From Streptomyces sp. NBC_01591 (lineage in GTDB: Bacteria > Actinomycetota > Actinomycetes > Streptomycetales > Streptomycetaceae): a DNA stretch of 64,000 nt. The translations under genes and the position numbers were made by a program. Positions 36,307 through 45,548 of this stretch are shown one piece after another (the first letter of the stretch is position 1; each line of letters begins with the position of its first letter). The stretch is from assembly GCF_035918155.1 (NCBI RefSeq), contig NZ_CP109327.1, positions 8,370,001-8,434,000 on the forward strand, in the 5' to 3' direction. Below the pieces are notes generated by a model. That model was given only the letters and a program-made list of their open reading frames with translations. It had not been told where the DNA came from and did not search any database.

Positions 36307-38151
36307 TCAGCCGCCGGAGCCGGAACCTGCCGCGTTACGCCAGACGGTGAGGTCCAGAGTCAGGTACTCACTGGGCGATTCCTCGGCCGAGAGCCCCTGG
36401 ATGGTCACCAGGCCCATGTGGCCCGTTCCCGTCGTGACACAGATCTGCCTGCCCTGCGAGATCGTGTTCAGTTCGATGGTCTCGGTGAACCGGGTCTCCG
36501 CGAGGCAGGTCGCGAGCGATCCCGCCTGCCCCGGATCGAGCAGCACCAGGCTGCCGCCCGTGGACTCCGCGTCGAGATATCCGCCGGTGTCGTAGGAGAG
36601 TTCGTACCCACCGTCCTCGCCCTTCTGAGGCCGGACGGTGTTGTCCCCGAGAGTCAGGTGGTAGCCGGCCGTCAGGTTGATGCCCTTGTAGGGGACGGGC
36701 TTCGGTTCAGGCTTGGTGCTCGGCTTGGAGTCGGCCTCGTTGTTCCCGTCCCCGTTGTTCCCGTCCGCGGTCCCGTCGCTCGTCTGCCTGCCCTGCGAGG
36801 AGTTGCCCGCCTCCTTCTGCTTACCGTTGTCCTTGGCCAGGACGTACAGCGTGCCGCCACCCACGACACCGAGGACCAGCGCGGCGGCGATGGCGATGAC
36901 CGCACGCCGCTTGCCGGAGCTCTCGGGTCGCTGGGGCGCCTGAGGCATGGGGTGACCGGGGTACGTCTGCGCCTGCGTGGGCATCTGTGTCGGGGCGTAG
37001 GCATGGGCGTGAGCCTGACCCTGGGCCGGATGGGGCACTTGGTACTGGGTCTGGGTCTGGGGCTGTGGTGGGAGCGGGACTTGAGAAGGCTGAGCCGGCT
37101 GCGTGGGCTGGTACGCCACGGGCGGACCGTAGCCCTGTGGCGGGCCCGCCGGGGCCACCGGCGTGGTCGGCGAGTAGGCCACGGGCGGGGCGGAGGCCGG
37201 AGGCGGCGGGGTCTGGACCGGGGCCGGAGCCGCCGCGCGCACCGTGATGTCGGCGGTGACCGGGGCGGGCAGCCAGTCCTCGGGGCGGCGCAGCACCGTC
37301 TCCGCGTTCGCGGACTGGCAGAGCGCGATGACCTCGGCGATCGACGGCCTGGCCGCGGGGTCCTTGGCGAGGCAACGGCTGACCAGTTCCATCAGCCGCT
37401 CCGGGACGCCGGTGAGGTCGGGCTCCTCGTGGACGATCCGGTAGAGGACACCGTGCGAGGTCCCCTCGCCGAACGCCGGGGCCCCCGTCGCCGCGTACGC
37501 CGCCACCTGGCCGAGCGCGAAGACGTCGGTGGCCGGGGTCACCTTGCGCCCGGCGGCCTGTTCCGGCGCCATGAACGAGGGGGTGCCGATGGTGACGCCG
37601 CTGCCGGTGAGCGAGGTCGCGTCGGCGGCGTGGGCGATGCCGAAGTCGATGACGCGGGGGCCGTCGGCGGCGAGCAGCACGTTGGACGGCTTCAAGTCAC
37701 GGTGGACGATGCCCGCGCCGTGGATGACGTGCAACGCCTCGGCCATGCCGGCGATCAGCAGCACCACCGTCTCGACGGGCAGCGCCCCGTGCGCGACGAC
37801 CGCGTCGGCGAGCGAAGGGCCCGGCACGTACGCGGTGGCCAGCCACGGCTGCGCGGCGTCGGTGGCGGCGTCGATGACCGGCGCCGTGAACAGGCCCTGC
37901 ACTCGCTGCGCGGACTTCACTTCCTGGGCGAACCGGCGGCGGAATTCGGCGTCCTCGCCGAACTCGGGCCGGATCACCTTGATGGCCACGGGCCGCCCGC
38001 CGGGTGTGTACGACAGGTACACCTTGCCCATACCGCCCGCGCCGAGCTTGGCGGCAAGCCGGTATCCGGCGACGGTGGTCGGGTCGTCTCCCTCAAGCGG
38101 TTGGAAGACCTGAGAGGCCCTTCCCGGGTCCGGCTGCTGACCACTCATCAC
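36307..38151 (-). CDS. Membrane-anchored Ser/Thr protein kinase (PknB-like)
   Basis: A 614-residue protein. The kinase domain (about 28-285) has LGAGGMGKVY, AIKVI, catalytic loop HRDLKPSN, DFG and the activation-loop APEQ. A Pro/Gln/Ala-rich linker (about 305-405) with many PTQP and QTQ repeats follows, then one membrane helix (about 409-432, AVIAIAAALVLGVVGGGTLYVL), then an Asn/Asp-rich stretch and an outside domain (about 490-600) without PASTA repeats. It should signal from an envelope or osmotic cue. The start is GTG 38151 or the next ATG. Confidence 0.9.
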   Translation of the reverse strand: MMSGQQPDPGRASQVFQPLEGDDPTTVAGYRLAAKLGAGGMGKVYLSYTPGGRPVAIKVIRPEFGEDAEFRRRFAQEVKSAQRVQGLFTAPVIDAATDAAQPWLATAYVPGPSLADAVVAHGALPVETVVLLIAGMAEALHVIHGAGIVHRDLKPSNVLLAADGPRVIDFGIAHAADATSLTGSGVTIGTPSFMAPEQAAGRKVTPATDVFALGQVAAYAATGAPAFGEGTSHGVLYRIVHEEPDLTGVPERLMELVSRCLAKDPAARPSIAEVIALCQSANAETVLRRPEDWLPAPVTADITVRAAAPAPVQTPPPPASAPPVAYSPTTPVAPAGPPQGYGPPVAYQPTQPAQPSQVPLPPQPQTQTQYQVPHPAQGQAHAHAYAPTQMPTQAQTYPGHPMPQAPQRPESSGKRRAVIAIAAALVLGVVGGGTLYVLAKDNGKQKEAGNSSQGRQTSDGTADGNNGDGNNEADSKPSTKPEPKPVPYKGINLTAGYHLTLGDNTVRPQKGEDGGYELSYDTGGYLDAESTGGSLVLLDPGQAGSLATCLAETRFTETIELNTISQGRQICVTTGTGHMGLVTIQGLSAEESPSEYLTLDLTVWRNAAGSGSGG

Positions 38152-38232
38152 TTACGTCTCCCACGCAGAACGCCGATATCGAACGGCACCCTATACAAGG
38201 ACGGGCCGTTGGCGCCCGTTCCGGCCGATTGC

Positions 38233-39492
38233 TCAGAACCGGGAGGACGCTGTCGGCGGTGGACCCGGTTGCAGATCCGGCTCGCGAGGCAGTCTGCGCG
38301 CGGCGTACGTGCCCGCGCCCGCCGCCAGCAGCATGACGCAGCCCGCGAAGATCAGCCCGGCCTGCCGCAGCCCGAGCCAGGTGGCCATGGCGCCTACGCC
38401 GACCACTGGTACGGAGATCCCGGCGTAGGCGACGACGAAGAACGCCGAAATGGTGCCGCCGCGATGCTGTGCCGGCGCCGCGCCGCTGACCAGGGTGAGC
38501 GCGGCACGGAACGCCAGTCCCTGGCCGGTGCCGCCGCACAGGGCTCCCAGGACGAGCAGGAGCATGGATTCGGCGATCAGCGACGAAGCCACCAGCAGCA
38601 GACCGGCGACGAGGACCGCGCAGCCGACGGGGAGGGCGAGGCGCGCGCCGATCCGCTGGGTCAGGGACTGCCCGACAGTCGAAGCGAGGAAAACGGAGAA
38701 GACCACGGCGCCCGAGACCGCCAGATTGTGCACACCGAGTGTTTGCGCGGCGAAACTCGGTGCGACCGCGGTGAACAGGCCGAGAAGCGCGAAGCCGGCG
38801 AAGGCCGCCAGCGAGGCGGGCAGGAAGACGCTCTTCACCTCGGGGGGAACGGACAGCCCCTGCGGCTTCAGGCGCGGCCGGCGCTTCGGCTCGGCAACGG
38901 TCTCCGGCAGGAACCAGGTGATGCCGCAGGCCAGGGCGACCAGGCCCAGGTGGACCCAGAACGGAAGCGTCAGCGGCCAGGGCGTGTACTGCGCGAGGAT
39001 CCCGGAGAGCAGCGGCCCGCAGCCCAGACCGCCCATGTTCGCCGCGGTGGCGGCGAACCCCGCACGCGCCTTGTGCTCAGGACCCGCCAGTTCGATGACG
39101 GCCGCCGTCGCCGCCCCGCTCAGCAGACCGGCCGCGCAGCCGGACAGCAGCCGTCCCGCGAAGAGCAGCGGCAGGCCGCCTTCCAGCAGGAAACACCCCG
39201 CACTCGCCGCCGACAACGCCAGCGCGCACAGGAGCACAGGTCTTCGGCCGATCTCGTCGGAGTAGTTTCCGGCCACCAGCAGCACCGTGATGACCGCGAC
39301 GGCATAGACGGCGAAGACCACGGTCACCATCAGCTCGGAGAACCCGATCTGTTCCTGGTAGAGCCCGTACAACGGGGTGGGCAAGGTGGTCCCGGCCATC
39401 CCGATGGCGAACACCAACGCCGCAGCCACATAGCCGGGCCGCCATCCGCTGCCGGTGTTGAATGTGCATTCGCGAACGTTCACGCACATCAC
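38233..39492 (-). CDS. MFS transporter
   Basis: A 419-residue protein with twelve hydrophobic segments. The helix 2-3 loop has NYSDEIGRRPVLL, the major facilitator signature, and helix 4-5 has GRLLSGCAAGLLSGAATAAVIEL. It resembles proton-coupled drug or metabolite exporters. It lies downstream of a small secreted protein gene and upstream of the kinase gene on the same strand; a role in exporting the tetramate is possible but unsupported by position. Confidence 0.85.
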   Translation of the reverse strand: MMCVNVRECTFNTGSGWRPGYVAAALVFAIGMAGTTLPTPLYGLYQEQIGFSELMVTVVFAVYAVAVITVLLVAGNYSDEIGRRPVLLCALALSAASAGCFLLEGGLPLLFAGRLLSGCAAGLLSGAATAAVIELAGPEHKARAGFAATAANMGGLGCGPLLSGILAQYTPWPLTLPFWVHLGLVALACGITWFLPETVAEPKRRPRLKPQGLSVPPEVKSVFLPASLAAFAGFALLGLFTAVAPSFAAQTLGVHNLAVSGAVVFSVFLASTVGQSLTQRIGARLALPVGCAVLVAGLLLVASSLIAESMLLLVLGALCGGTGQGLAFRAALTLVSGAAPAQHRGGTISAFFVVAYAGISVPVVGVGAMATWLGLRQAGLIFAGCVMLLAAGAGTYAARRLPREPDLQPGPPPTASSRF

Positions 39493-39532
39493 CTCGCGGC
39501 CGGTGTTCCGCCGTGGCCGGGTCCGGGAGGGG

Positions 39533-39994
39533 TCAGTCCCAGAGCTCGTGCGTCACGACCCGCTCCGTGTGCGCCGGCGTGCCGTCGGTGTACACGAGGT
39601 GCAGCCGGGTGAACTGCCGCAGCTCGGGATGGGAATTCCAGGTCTCCGGGCGGTCCAGTCGCACGATGACGGGGTAGGAGTGGAACTTGCCGGCCGCGCA
39701 GTAGGGCTGGCAGTCGTTCACTGCGTCAAGTGCCCTGCCCACAGCGGATGTCGGCCCCCAGTGGGACCACTGGATTTCGATGAGGCGATTGTTGCCGTCC
39801 CCGCACGCGAGCAGGAAGTCGTCGGGGCGTACCTGTGCGTTCGAGAAACAGTCGACGGCCACCACGTGAGCCGATGAGCGGGACTCCGCGGACGCGGGTG
39901 ACGCTGCGGAAGCGGATGCCGGTACGGGAATCGCCGCTGCGAGCGCCGTGGCGGCGCACAGCATGACCGCTGTCCTGAGGTTGCGTGTGTGCAT
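39533..39994 (-). CDS. Small secreted protein of unknown function
   Basis: A 153-residue protein with a clear signal peptide (hydrophobic core VMLCAATALAAAIPV, cleavage near ASASA). The mature part has four Cys (VDCFSNAQ, LLACGDGN, NDCQPYCAAG), likely disulfide-bonded, and motifs RPDDFLLACGDGNNRLIEIQW and WGPTSAVGRAL. I recall similar short secreted proteins in streptomycetes, with no assigned function. The MFS gene begins 40 nt downstream. Confidence 0.75.
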   Translation of the reverse strand: MHTRNLRTAVMLCAATALAAAIPVPASASAASPASAESRSSAHVVAVDCFSNAQVRPDDFLLACGDGNNRLIEIQWSHWGPTSAVGRALDAVNDCQPYCAAGKFHSYPVIVRLDRPETWNSHPELRQFTRLHLVYTDGTPAHTERVVTHELWD

Positions 39995-40208
39995 ATCGGC
40001 TCCTCGGCTGCCTCATGGCGGGCCCACGCCGCCCGGCGCGGTCGTCGGTCGTGGTGCCCTTCTTCCAGCCGTCGTTCCTGAAACGACAATATGGCCACAC
40101 CCAGCGATACACCACCTGTAAGGGTGGTAGCAGTGCAAAAATGGCACGAAAGGTTCCTGGCGTCCTGCTGGCGCCCGACATCGACGGGGGCCGGACGCCG
40201 CGCAGCGT

Positions 40209-41645
40209 TCAGACCACGTGCTCCGCTTGCCCCGTGGCCGACTCCCATTCCGCACGCCCGGGGCCGTCGAACCGGGGCACGAAGTCCGGGTGCTCGTCCA
40301 GCCAGTGCGCCAGACGGGCACGTACCTCTTCGGTGCTGTATGCCTGATCGGCGGTGAGGAGGAGGTGGCGGACCTTTGCCCGTGCGCGCATGACGAGGGG
40401 GTCGTCGAACGCGCAGGCGGCGAGTGCGGCGCTCCTGCGGACGGCGGCGGTGGGGGGCTCCGCCGACACCCGTGCGGGACCGCTGAGTTGAGCCGCGTTG
40501 GCCCGGTCCGCGGCGACCTGGAGGTCGAACCACGGGCGCAGGGTTCGCGCCGTCCACCGGTGGTATTCACCGGTGAACGATGCCGGGTCCGAGGCGGCAC
40601 CGGCGTGGTGGGCCACCCACTGCGCCGCCCACAGGGCCATGGCCACTCCCTGCCCCATCGTGGGATTGGTGTACGCGACCGAGTCCCCGACGCCGACGAG
40701 GCCGGTGACCACGGACCCGTCGGCGTCGGCCAGAGCGGTCCAGCGATTGTGCAGGCCACCCATCACCAGCACTCCGGAGACCGGCTCGGGCGCCAGCTCC
40801 AGCCATGCCGCGATGGCGGGAAACGTCCGGGCGACCCTCTCGAACACCTCGGGGTCCCGCAGGGCGGCGCGGGTGGGATCGGCGGTGGAGACCGTCAAGG
40901 ACGCCGCGAAGATGCCGTTGTCCGACGGGAACACCCCGCCGACGGCGAAAGCCGACAACGAACCGGCCTTGACGCGTCCGGGATCACGCGGCCCGTCGGG
41001 GCGCAACCGGTACCAGCGGCAGAAGTACGCGATTCCGACACGGTGGTTCTCCACGATCGCGTCCCGGCAGCCTGCCTCGGAAAGCCACCGGGGCACCGGG
41101 GACCGGCGCCCGCCCGCATCGAGCACCAGATCCGCATCGTGCGTCTTCGATGCGGACCGCACCCCCGTGACCCGCGGGATGGCACTGCTCCGGTCGAGGA
41201 GGAGCCCATCGGCGGGTTCCCCGAGCCGCACATCGACGCTCGGCTCGCGGTGCACCGCATCGTGCAGAGCGGCCTCCAGCACGATGCGCCGGGTCTGGAC
41301 CGTCACGAGGTCCTCGTCCCCCGGACGGGCGGGCGGACGCTCGTCGAACCACTCGAACTCATTGCGTTCGCGGGCGCCCATGCACAGCATCTCGCGGTAC
41401 ACGTCCGGAGCTTCCGCGCGCAGTACGGTCCGGACGGGAGCGAGGAGTCCGTGCGGCTGGACCGCCTGCGGCACACCTGGACGGTGCCAGTCGAAGAAGT
41501 CCCCGTCGAGGTCCTGTCCCGGCCGGTGGGCGTCCCGCTCGAACAAGGTCACCGGATGACCCCGACGCCCAAGGAACAACGCTGCGGCCAGGCCGCCGAT
41601 CCCGCCACCGACAATCGCAACCCGCGTCAATGTGGTCCTCTCCAC
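40209..41645 (-). CDS. FAD-dependent oxidoreductase/monooxygenase
   Basis: A 478-residue flavoprotein: FAD motif VAIVGGGIGGLAAALFLGRRG, then DADLVLDAGGRRSPVPRWL (DG motif-like) and the distal GVGDSVAYTNPTMGQGVAMAL, where the GD motif contacts the ribityl chain. This is the group of geranylgeranyl reductase/halogenase-like and hydroxylase-like flavoproteins; the lysine of flavin halogenases is not apparent. The substrate is unknown. A remnant of a TetR gene lies upstream. Confidence 0.82.
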   Translation of the reverse strand: MERTTLTRVAIVGGGIGGLAAALFLGRRGHPVTLFERDAHRPGQDLDGDFFDWHRPGVPQAVQPHGLLAPVRTVLRAEAPDVYREMLCMGARERNEFEWFDERPPARPGDEDLVTVQTRRIVLEAALHDAVHREPSVDVRLGEPADGLLLDRSSAIPRVTGVRSASKTHDADLVLDAGGRRSPVPRWLSEAGCRDAIVENHRVGIAYFCRWYRLRPDGPRDPGRVKAGSLSAFAVGGVFPSDNGIFAASLTVSTADPTRAALRDPEVFERVARTFPAIAAWLELAPEPVSGVLVMGGLHNRWTALADADGSVVTGLVGVGDSVAYTNPTMGQGVAMALWAAQWVAHHAGAASDPASFTGEYHRWTARTLRPWFDLQVAADRANAAQLSGPARVSAEPPTAAVRRSAALAACAFDDPLVMRARAKVRHLLLTADQAYSTEEVRARLAHWLDEHPDFVPRFDGPGRAEWESATGQAEHVV

Positions 41646-41732
41646 GCCGTGTTGCGAACCAACCGTATCCCAGAAATCAGGGGACGAGCCGCCGCCGATG
41701 GTCGAGCGCCGCGGTACGGAGCACCGGCGGGT

Positions 41733-41870
41733 TCACCCCCGCTCCACCAGCCGCTCGGTCGCCGACAGCGCCATGCGCAGCACATTCGCCCGGTCCGCGC
41801 CTCGCTGACCGAGGACCACACGCGTGCTCAACCCGTCGAGCAGGGCGAGGAGTTCGGAAGCCGCGCGTCC
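41733..41870 (-). pseudogene. Remnant of a TetR-type regulator (C-terminal end only)
   Basis: The last 42 or so residues of this minus-strand frame, ASELLALLDGLSTRVVLGQR followed by ADRANVLRMALSATERL, match the terminal helices of TetR-family repressors. Upstream in the same frame the sequence turns into non-protein-like Arg/Gly-rich reading and no helix-turn-helix is found in any frame, so the DNA-binding domain is gone. It probably once controlled the adjacent flavoprotein. Confidence 0.6.
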
Positions 41871-42104
41871 GCCGCCCGCGGGCTCCCCGGCCAAGTCCTG
41901 TGTGCGCTCGCTGTGCTCGCTCTTCACCGGCTGCTCCTGCCTGCCTGCTCGCTCTCGACGGTGCCACGCGCACAAGACGCCACTGCCCTCGGTTCTGTGA
42001 CGCCCATGAGCAGTGGCACACGTCACACAATCGCCCCGTCACAAGGAGCGGATCGCCGGCGTCCCGTGTTCGTCGAGTGCAACACCACGAGTGAGGACGA
42101 AGCC

Positions 42105-42599
42105 ATGGACGCCCGACTCAACCTGTTCGACAACGAGATCGCTGGCAAGTTCGCCAAGCGGTTCGCCAACGCCGGCCTGGTGATCCAGCAGTCGCCGTTG
42201 CCGCATTCCACACAGGAGCTGGTGTCGCTGCGCGCCAGCCAGATCAACGGCTGCGGCTGGTGCATCGACATGCACACCAAGGAGGCCGCAGCCGCCGGTG
42301 AAACCGCGGTCCGGCTCAACCTGGTCGCCGCCTGGCGCGAGTCCACCGTGTTCACCGAGGCCGAACGGGCCGCGCTGGCGCTCGCCGAAGAGGGCACCCG
42401 GCTCGCCGACGCCCACCAAGGCGTGTCCGACGAGACCTGGGCCGAGGTGCGCAAGCACTACGACGACGACCGGATCGCCGCCCTGGTCGCCCTGGTCGCC
42501 CTGGTCGCCCTGATCAACGCGGCCAACCGGCTCGCAGTGATCGTGCACCAGCAGGGCGGTTCCTACGAACCCGGCATGTTCGCCGCCTCGTTCGACTGA
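42105..42599 (+). CDS. Carboxymuconolactone decarboxylase/AhpD-like protein
   Basis: A 164-residue protein with the peroxidatic CxxC-H motif NGCGWCIDMHTKEA and the typical helices PHSTQELVSLRASQ and LINAANRLAVIVHQ. Members are alkylhydroperoxidase-like thiol enzymes. The segment before LINAANR is lengthened by a perfect nonanucleotide repeat. ATG 42105 follows GAGGACGA. The gene converges on gap and shares its terminator. Confidence 0.88.
   Translation: MDARLNLFDNEIAGKFAKRFANAGLVIQQSPLPHSTQELVSLRASQINGCGWCIDMHTKEAAAAGETAVRLNLVAAWRESTVFTEAERAALALAEEGTRLADAHQGVSDETWAEVRKHYDDDRIAALVALVALVALINAANRLAVIVHQQGGSYEPGMFAASFD
42480..42515 (+). repeat. In-frame 9-bp tandem repeat inside the AhpD-like gene
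   Basis: Three perfect copies of GCCCTGGTC followed by one variant GCCCTGATC, encoding ALVALVALVALI. Relatives usually have one or two such turns, so slippage has probably added 3 or 6 residues to a helix. Confidence 0.8.
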
Positions 42600-42634
42600 G
42601 CCGCCTCGTCCAACTGATCGGCGGCGGGACGGGC

Positions 42635-42700
42635 CGGAAGGCAGCACGAAGGGCGCTTGACGGGCATCTGCCCATCAAGCGCCCTTCGTGCTGCCTTCCG
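42635..42700. terminator. Bidirectional terminator, 26-bp perfect arms
   Basis: Positions 42635-42660 and 42675-42700 are exact reverse complements, and the 14 nt between them can form a further GGGC/GCCC stem with an ATCT loop. It stands between the convergent AhpD-like and GAPDH genes, 6 nt from the GAPDH stop. Confidence 0.88.
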
Positions 42701-42706
42701 CCGGGA

Positions 42707-44152
42707 TCAGACCGCCGGGGCCGGGTAGGTCGGGTACTCCACGCCGGAGACGTGCTGGACGACGCGGATGACCTGGCACGAGTAGCCGAACTCGTTGTCG
42801 TACCAGAGGTAGAGGATCGCGTTGTCGCCGTCGACCTTGGTGGCGCCGGCGTCGACGATCGAGGCGTGGCGCGACCCCATGAAGTCGCTCGACACCGCGT
42901 CGGGAGCGGTGGTGAAGTCGATCTGGCGCTTGAGCGGCGAGGTCAGCGACACGTTGCGGAGGTAGTCGAGGACCTCGTCGCGGGTCGTCTCGCGCCCGAG
43001 CCGCAGGCTGAGAATCGCGATCGAGACGTCCGGCACCGGGACACGGATCGAGCTGCCGGTGATCGGCGCCTTGAGCTCGGGCAGCGCCTTGGCGACGGCG
43101 GACGCGGCACCGGTCTCGGTGATGACCATGTTCAGCGGCGCGGAACGGCCGCGGCGGTCGGCCTTGTGGTAGTTGTCCAGCAGGTTCTGGTCGTTGGTGA
43201 ACGAGTGGACGGTCTCCACGTGACCACGCAGGACGCCGTACTCGTCCGCCATTGCCTTCAGCGGCGGCACGATCGCGTTGGTGGTGCAGGACGCGCAGGA
43301 CAGGATCTGCTCGTCCGGCTTGATCGTGTCGTGGTTGACGCCGTGCACGATGTTGGGGACGTTGCCCTTGCCCGGTGCGGTCAGGACGACCTTGTCGATG
43401 CCGGGGCGCAGGTGATTCGACAGACCCTCGCGGTCGCGCCACTTGCCGGTGTTGTCGATGAGGATGGCGTCCTTGATGCCGTACGCCGTGTAGTCGACCT
43501 CGGACGGATCGTTGGCGTAGATCACCTTGATCTCGTTGCCGTTGGCGACGATCATGTTCTTCGCCTCGTCGACGGTGATCGTGCCCTGGAACTGGCCGTG
43601 GATCGAGTCGCGGCGCAGCAGCGAGGCCCGCTTGACGATGTCCTGCTCGCCGCCCTGGCGGACGACGATGGCGCGCAGCCGCAGTCCGTTGCCGGAGCCG
43701 GCCTTCTCGATGAGCAGGCGGGCGACGAGGCGGCCGATGCGGCCGAAGCCGTACAGGACGACGTCGCGTCCGTCACCGCGCTCGATCTTGTTGGCACCCG
43801 TGGCGCCGGCGACGGCCTCGGCGGTGAACTCCTCCACCGAGAGACCGCGGTCGTCGGCCTCGTAGGTCGCGGCGAGCATGCCGATGTCGATCTGGGAAGG
43901 ACCGAGGTCGAGTGTGGTGAGGGCCTGGAGGAACGGCAGCGTGTCGGTGACCGACAGCTCCTCACCGGCGATCTGGCGGGCGAATCGGTGGGTCTTCAGG
44001 ATGCTGACCACCGACTTGTTCACCAAGGATCGGCTGTGGAGCAGGACCGTTACGTCCCGCTCCCGGTGCAGTTTCCCGATGACCGGGATCATCGACTCCG
44101 CGATCTCCTCGCGGTTCTTCCAGCTGGTGAACGAGTCGTCATTGACAGTCAC
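42707..44152 (-). CDS. gap: Glyceraldehyde-3-phosphate dehydrogenase, long form
   Basis: A 481-residue enzyme, about 140 residues longer than standard GAPDH because of an extra N-terminal helical part (1-125). The core has the NAD motif VVLYGFGRIGRLVARLL, the catalytic Cys in SCASCTTNAIVPPLKAM, HSFTNDQNLLDNYHKADRRGR, SSIRVPVPDVSIAILS and YDNEFGYSCQV. This long type occurs in actinobacteria beside the normal enzyme. The start is GTG 44152. Only 58 nt separate it from the MFS gene upstream. Confidence 0.93.
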   Translation of the reverse strand: MTVNDDSFTSWKNREEIAESMIPVIGKLHRERDVTVLLHSRSLVNKSVVSILKTHRFARQIAGEELSVTDTLPFLQALTTLDLGPSQIDIGMLAATYEADDRGLSVEEFTAEAVAGATGANKIERGDGRDVVLYGFGRIGRLVARLLIEKAGSGNGLRLRAIVVRQGGEQDIVKRASLLRRDSIHGQFQGTITVDEAKNMIVANGNEIKVIYANDPSEVDYTAYGIKDAILIDNTGKWRDREGLSNHLRPGIDKVVLTAPGKGNVPNIVHGVNHDTIKPDEQILSCASCTTNAIVPPLKAMADEYGVLRGHVETVHSFTNDQNLLDNYHKADRRGRSAPLNMVITETGAASAVAKALPELKAPITGSSIRVPVPDVSIAILSLRLGRETTRDEVLDYLRNVSLTSPLKRQIDFTTAPDAVSSDFMGSRHASIVDAGATKVDGDNAILYLWYDNEFGYSCQVIRVVQHVSGVEYPTYPAPAV

Positions 44153-44201
44153 AGGTTTATCTTTCGAGCTAGGCGGCGCTCATATGGTAACCCCTCGCTA
44201 C

Positions 44202-44215
44202 TTTGATCATTCAAA
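44202..44215 (-). promoter_or_regulatory. AT-rich palindrome in the GAPDH promoter region
   Basis: TTTGATCATTCAAA (5-bp arms) overlaps the MFS stop codon, 50-64 nt before the GAPDH start, inside the only AT-rich stretch there. It may be a regulator site or part of the promoter; this is inference. Confidence 0.35.
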
Positions 44216-45452
44216 CGGGCCGATCGGGCCGCGGGGGTCGGCCTTGGCGCCGCCCGGCGGCCGAGTGCTCCACGCCGGTGTCGTCCCCGGCCGGCGGCAC
44301 GGGACCGAGGTGCTTCGGCGTGGCCGGTTCGGGCATGGTGCGGTACAGCAGCCAGCTCAGGGCGGGCATCAGGATGAGCGGGGTGAGGGCCGTTCGCAGG
44401 GATGTGGCGTCGGCGATGCTGCCGACGAGAGGGCTGATCAGGCCGCCGATGCTGACGGTCAGCCCGAGGGTGATTCCACTGGCGGTGCCGATGCGCGAGG
44501 GCAAGTAGTCCTGGGCGAGGGTGACTTGGAGCGAGAACGGGACGTACAGGCCGACGGAGGTCAGAGTGATGAACACATAGATCATCGGGCCGGGAACGAA
44601 TACGGTCCCGGCGACGGCGCCGACCGTGATCAGGTACGACATGCGCACCACCGCGACCCGGTCCCACCGATTGGCCAGCCGGCTGCCCAGCACGGTGCCC
44701 GCCGCGCCACCGAGGTAGAGGACGAAGAGCGCGGCCGTGCCCGCCGCCGTACCGCCTCCCGTGCGCTGCCGGGCGTAGAACGAGATGAACGTGCTCAGCC
44801 CGACGAACGTGATCGACCGGCAGACCACGGCGAGCGACAGCTTCACGAACGAGACCCTGTCGTCGGTCCCCGCCGCGGCAGCGGCCCCGGAACCGGCGGA
44901 TGTCGTCTTCTCCAGTGCGCGCAGGACGGGCAGACACAACACACTGCCGACGACGGCCGGCACCACGAGCAGCGGTGAGAACCGCAGTCCGCCGGTGGCC
45001 ACGACGGCGGTGACCATGAGAGGGGCGAGTGCGAAGCCGACGTTGCCACCGAAGGAGAACCACCCCATCGCGCTGTGGCTCCCCTTGCCGACGAGCCGTG
45101 CGACGCGGGCGGATTCCGGGTGGTAGGCGGCGACCCCGATCCCGGACACCGCCATGAACAGCAGCGTCAGCGGGTACGAACCGCTGAGCCCGCTCAGCGC
45201 GACCCCGAGCCCGCCCAGGACCGTGCTCACGGGCAGCAGCCAGGGCATGGCCCGCCGGTCGGTGAGCGCACCGAACACCGGTTGTGCCACCGAGGACAGC
45301 AGTGATGCGGCGAGCACGATGCCCGAGGCCGCCGCATAGGTGTAGGCACGCTCGGCGACGAAGAACGGGACGAGGGACGCCACGGCGCCCTGATAGACAT
45401 CCACGCATGCATGACCGACCGACAGCAGGGCGATTGATCTGTTCCTGGGCAT
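44211..45452 (-). CDS. MFS transporter, fosmidomycin-resistance (Fsr)-like
   Basis: A 413-residue protein with twelve hydrophobic segments. It opens with LLSVGHACVDVYQGAVASLVPFF and has GIGVAAYHPESARVARLVGKG, an element typical of Fsr-type transporters. The ATG at 45452 (MPRNRSIAL) is preferred to the upstream in-frame start at 45503. It follows the AraC regulator on the same strand, which probably controls it. Confidence 0.85.
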   Translation of the reverse strand: MPRNRSIALLSVGHACVDVYQGAVASLVPFFVAERAYTYAAASGIVLAASLLSSVAQPVFGALTDRRAMPWLLPVSTVLGGLGVALSGLSGSYPLTLLFMAVSGIGVAAYHPESARVARLVGKGSHSAMGWFSFGGNVGFALAPLMVTAVVATGGLRFSPLLVVPAVVGSVLCLPVLRALEKTTSAGSGAAAAAGTDDRVSFVKLSLAVVCRSITFVGLSTFISFYARQRTGGGTAAGTAALFVLYLGGAAGTVLGSRLANRWDRVAVVRMSYLITVGAVAGTVFVPGPMIYVFITLTSVGLYVPFSLQVTLAQDYLPSRIGTASGITLGLTVSIGGLISPLVGSIADATSLRTALTPLILMPALSWLLYRTMPEPATPKHLGPVPPAGDDTGVEHSAAGRRQGRPPRPDRPV

Positions 45453-45548
45453 GCCGCCATGGTCAACGCCCGGTGCCTTGTCGCGCTTCCGGCAATCTGC
45501 CAACCATTGCCGAAAATCCGCCCGTCACGCCGGATGGTGATGGCGTGA

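Noticed and set aside
36418..39612. A 1064-codon plus-strand frame across the kinase and MFS genes
   Set aside because: Arg/Gly-rich, spans two well-supported minus-strand genes and their terminator and promoter regions.
40209..41645. Flavin-dependent halogenase
   Set aside because: The characteristic WxWxIP motif and catalytic Lys are not visible.
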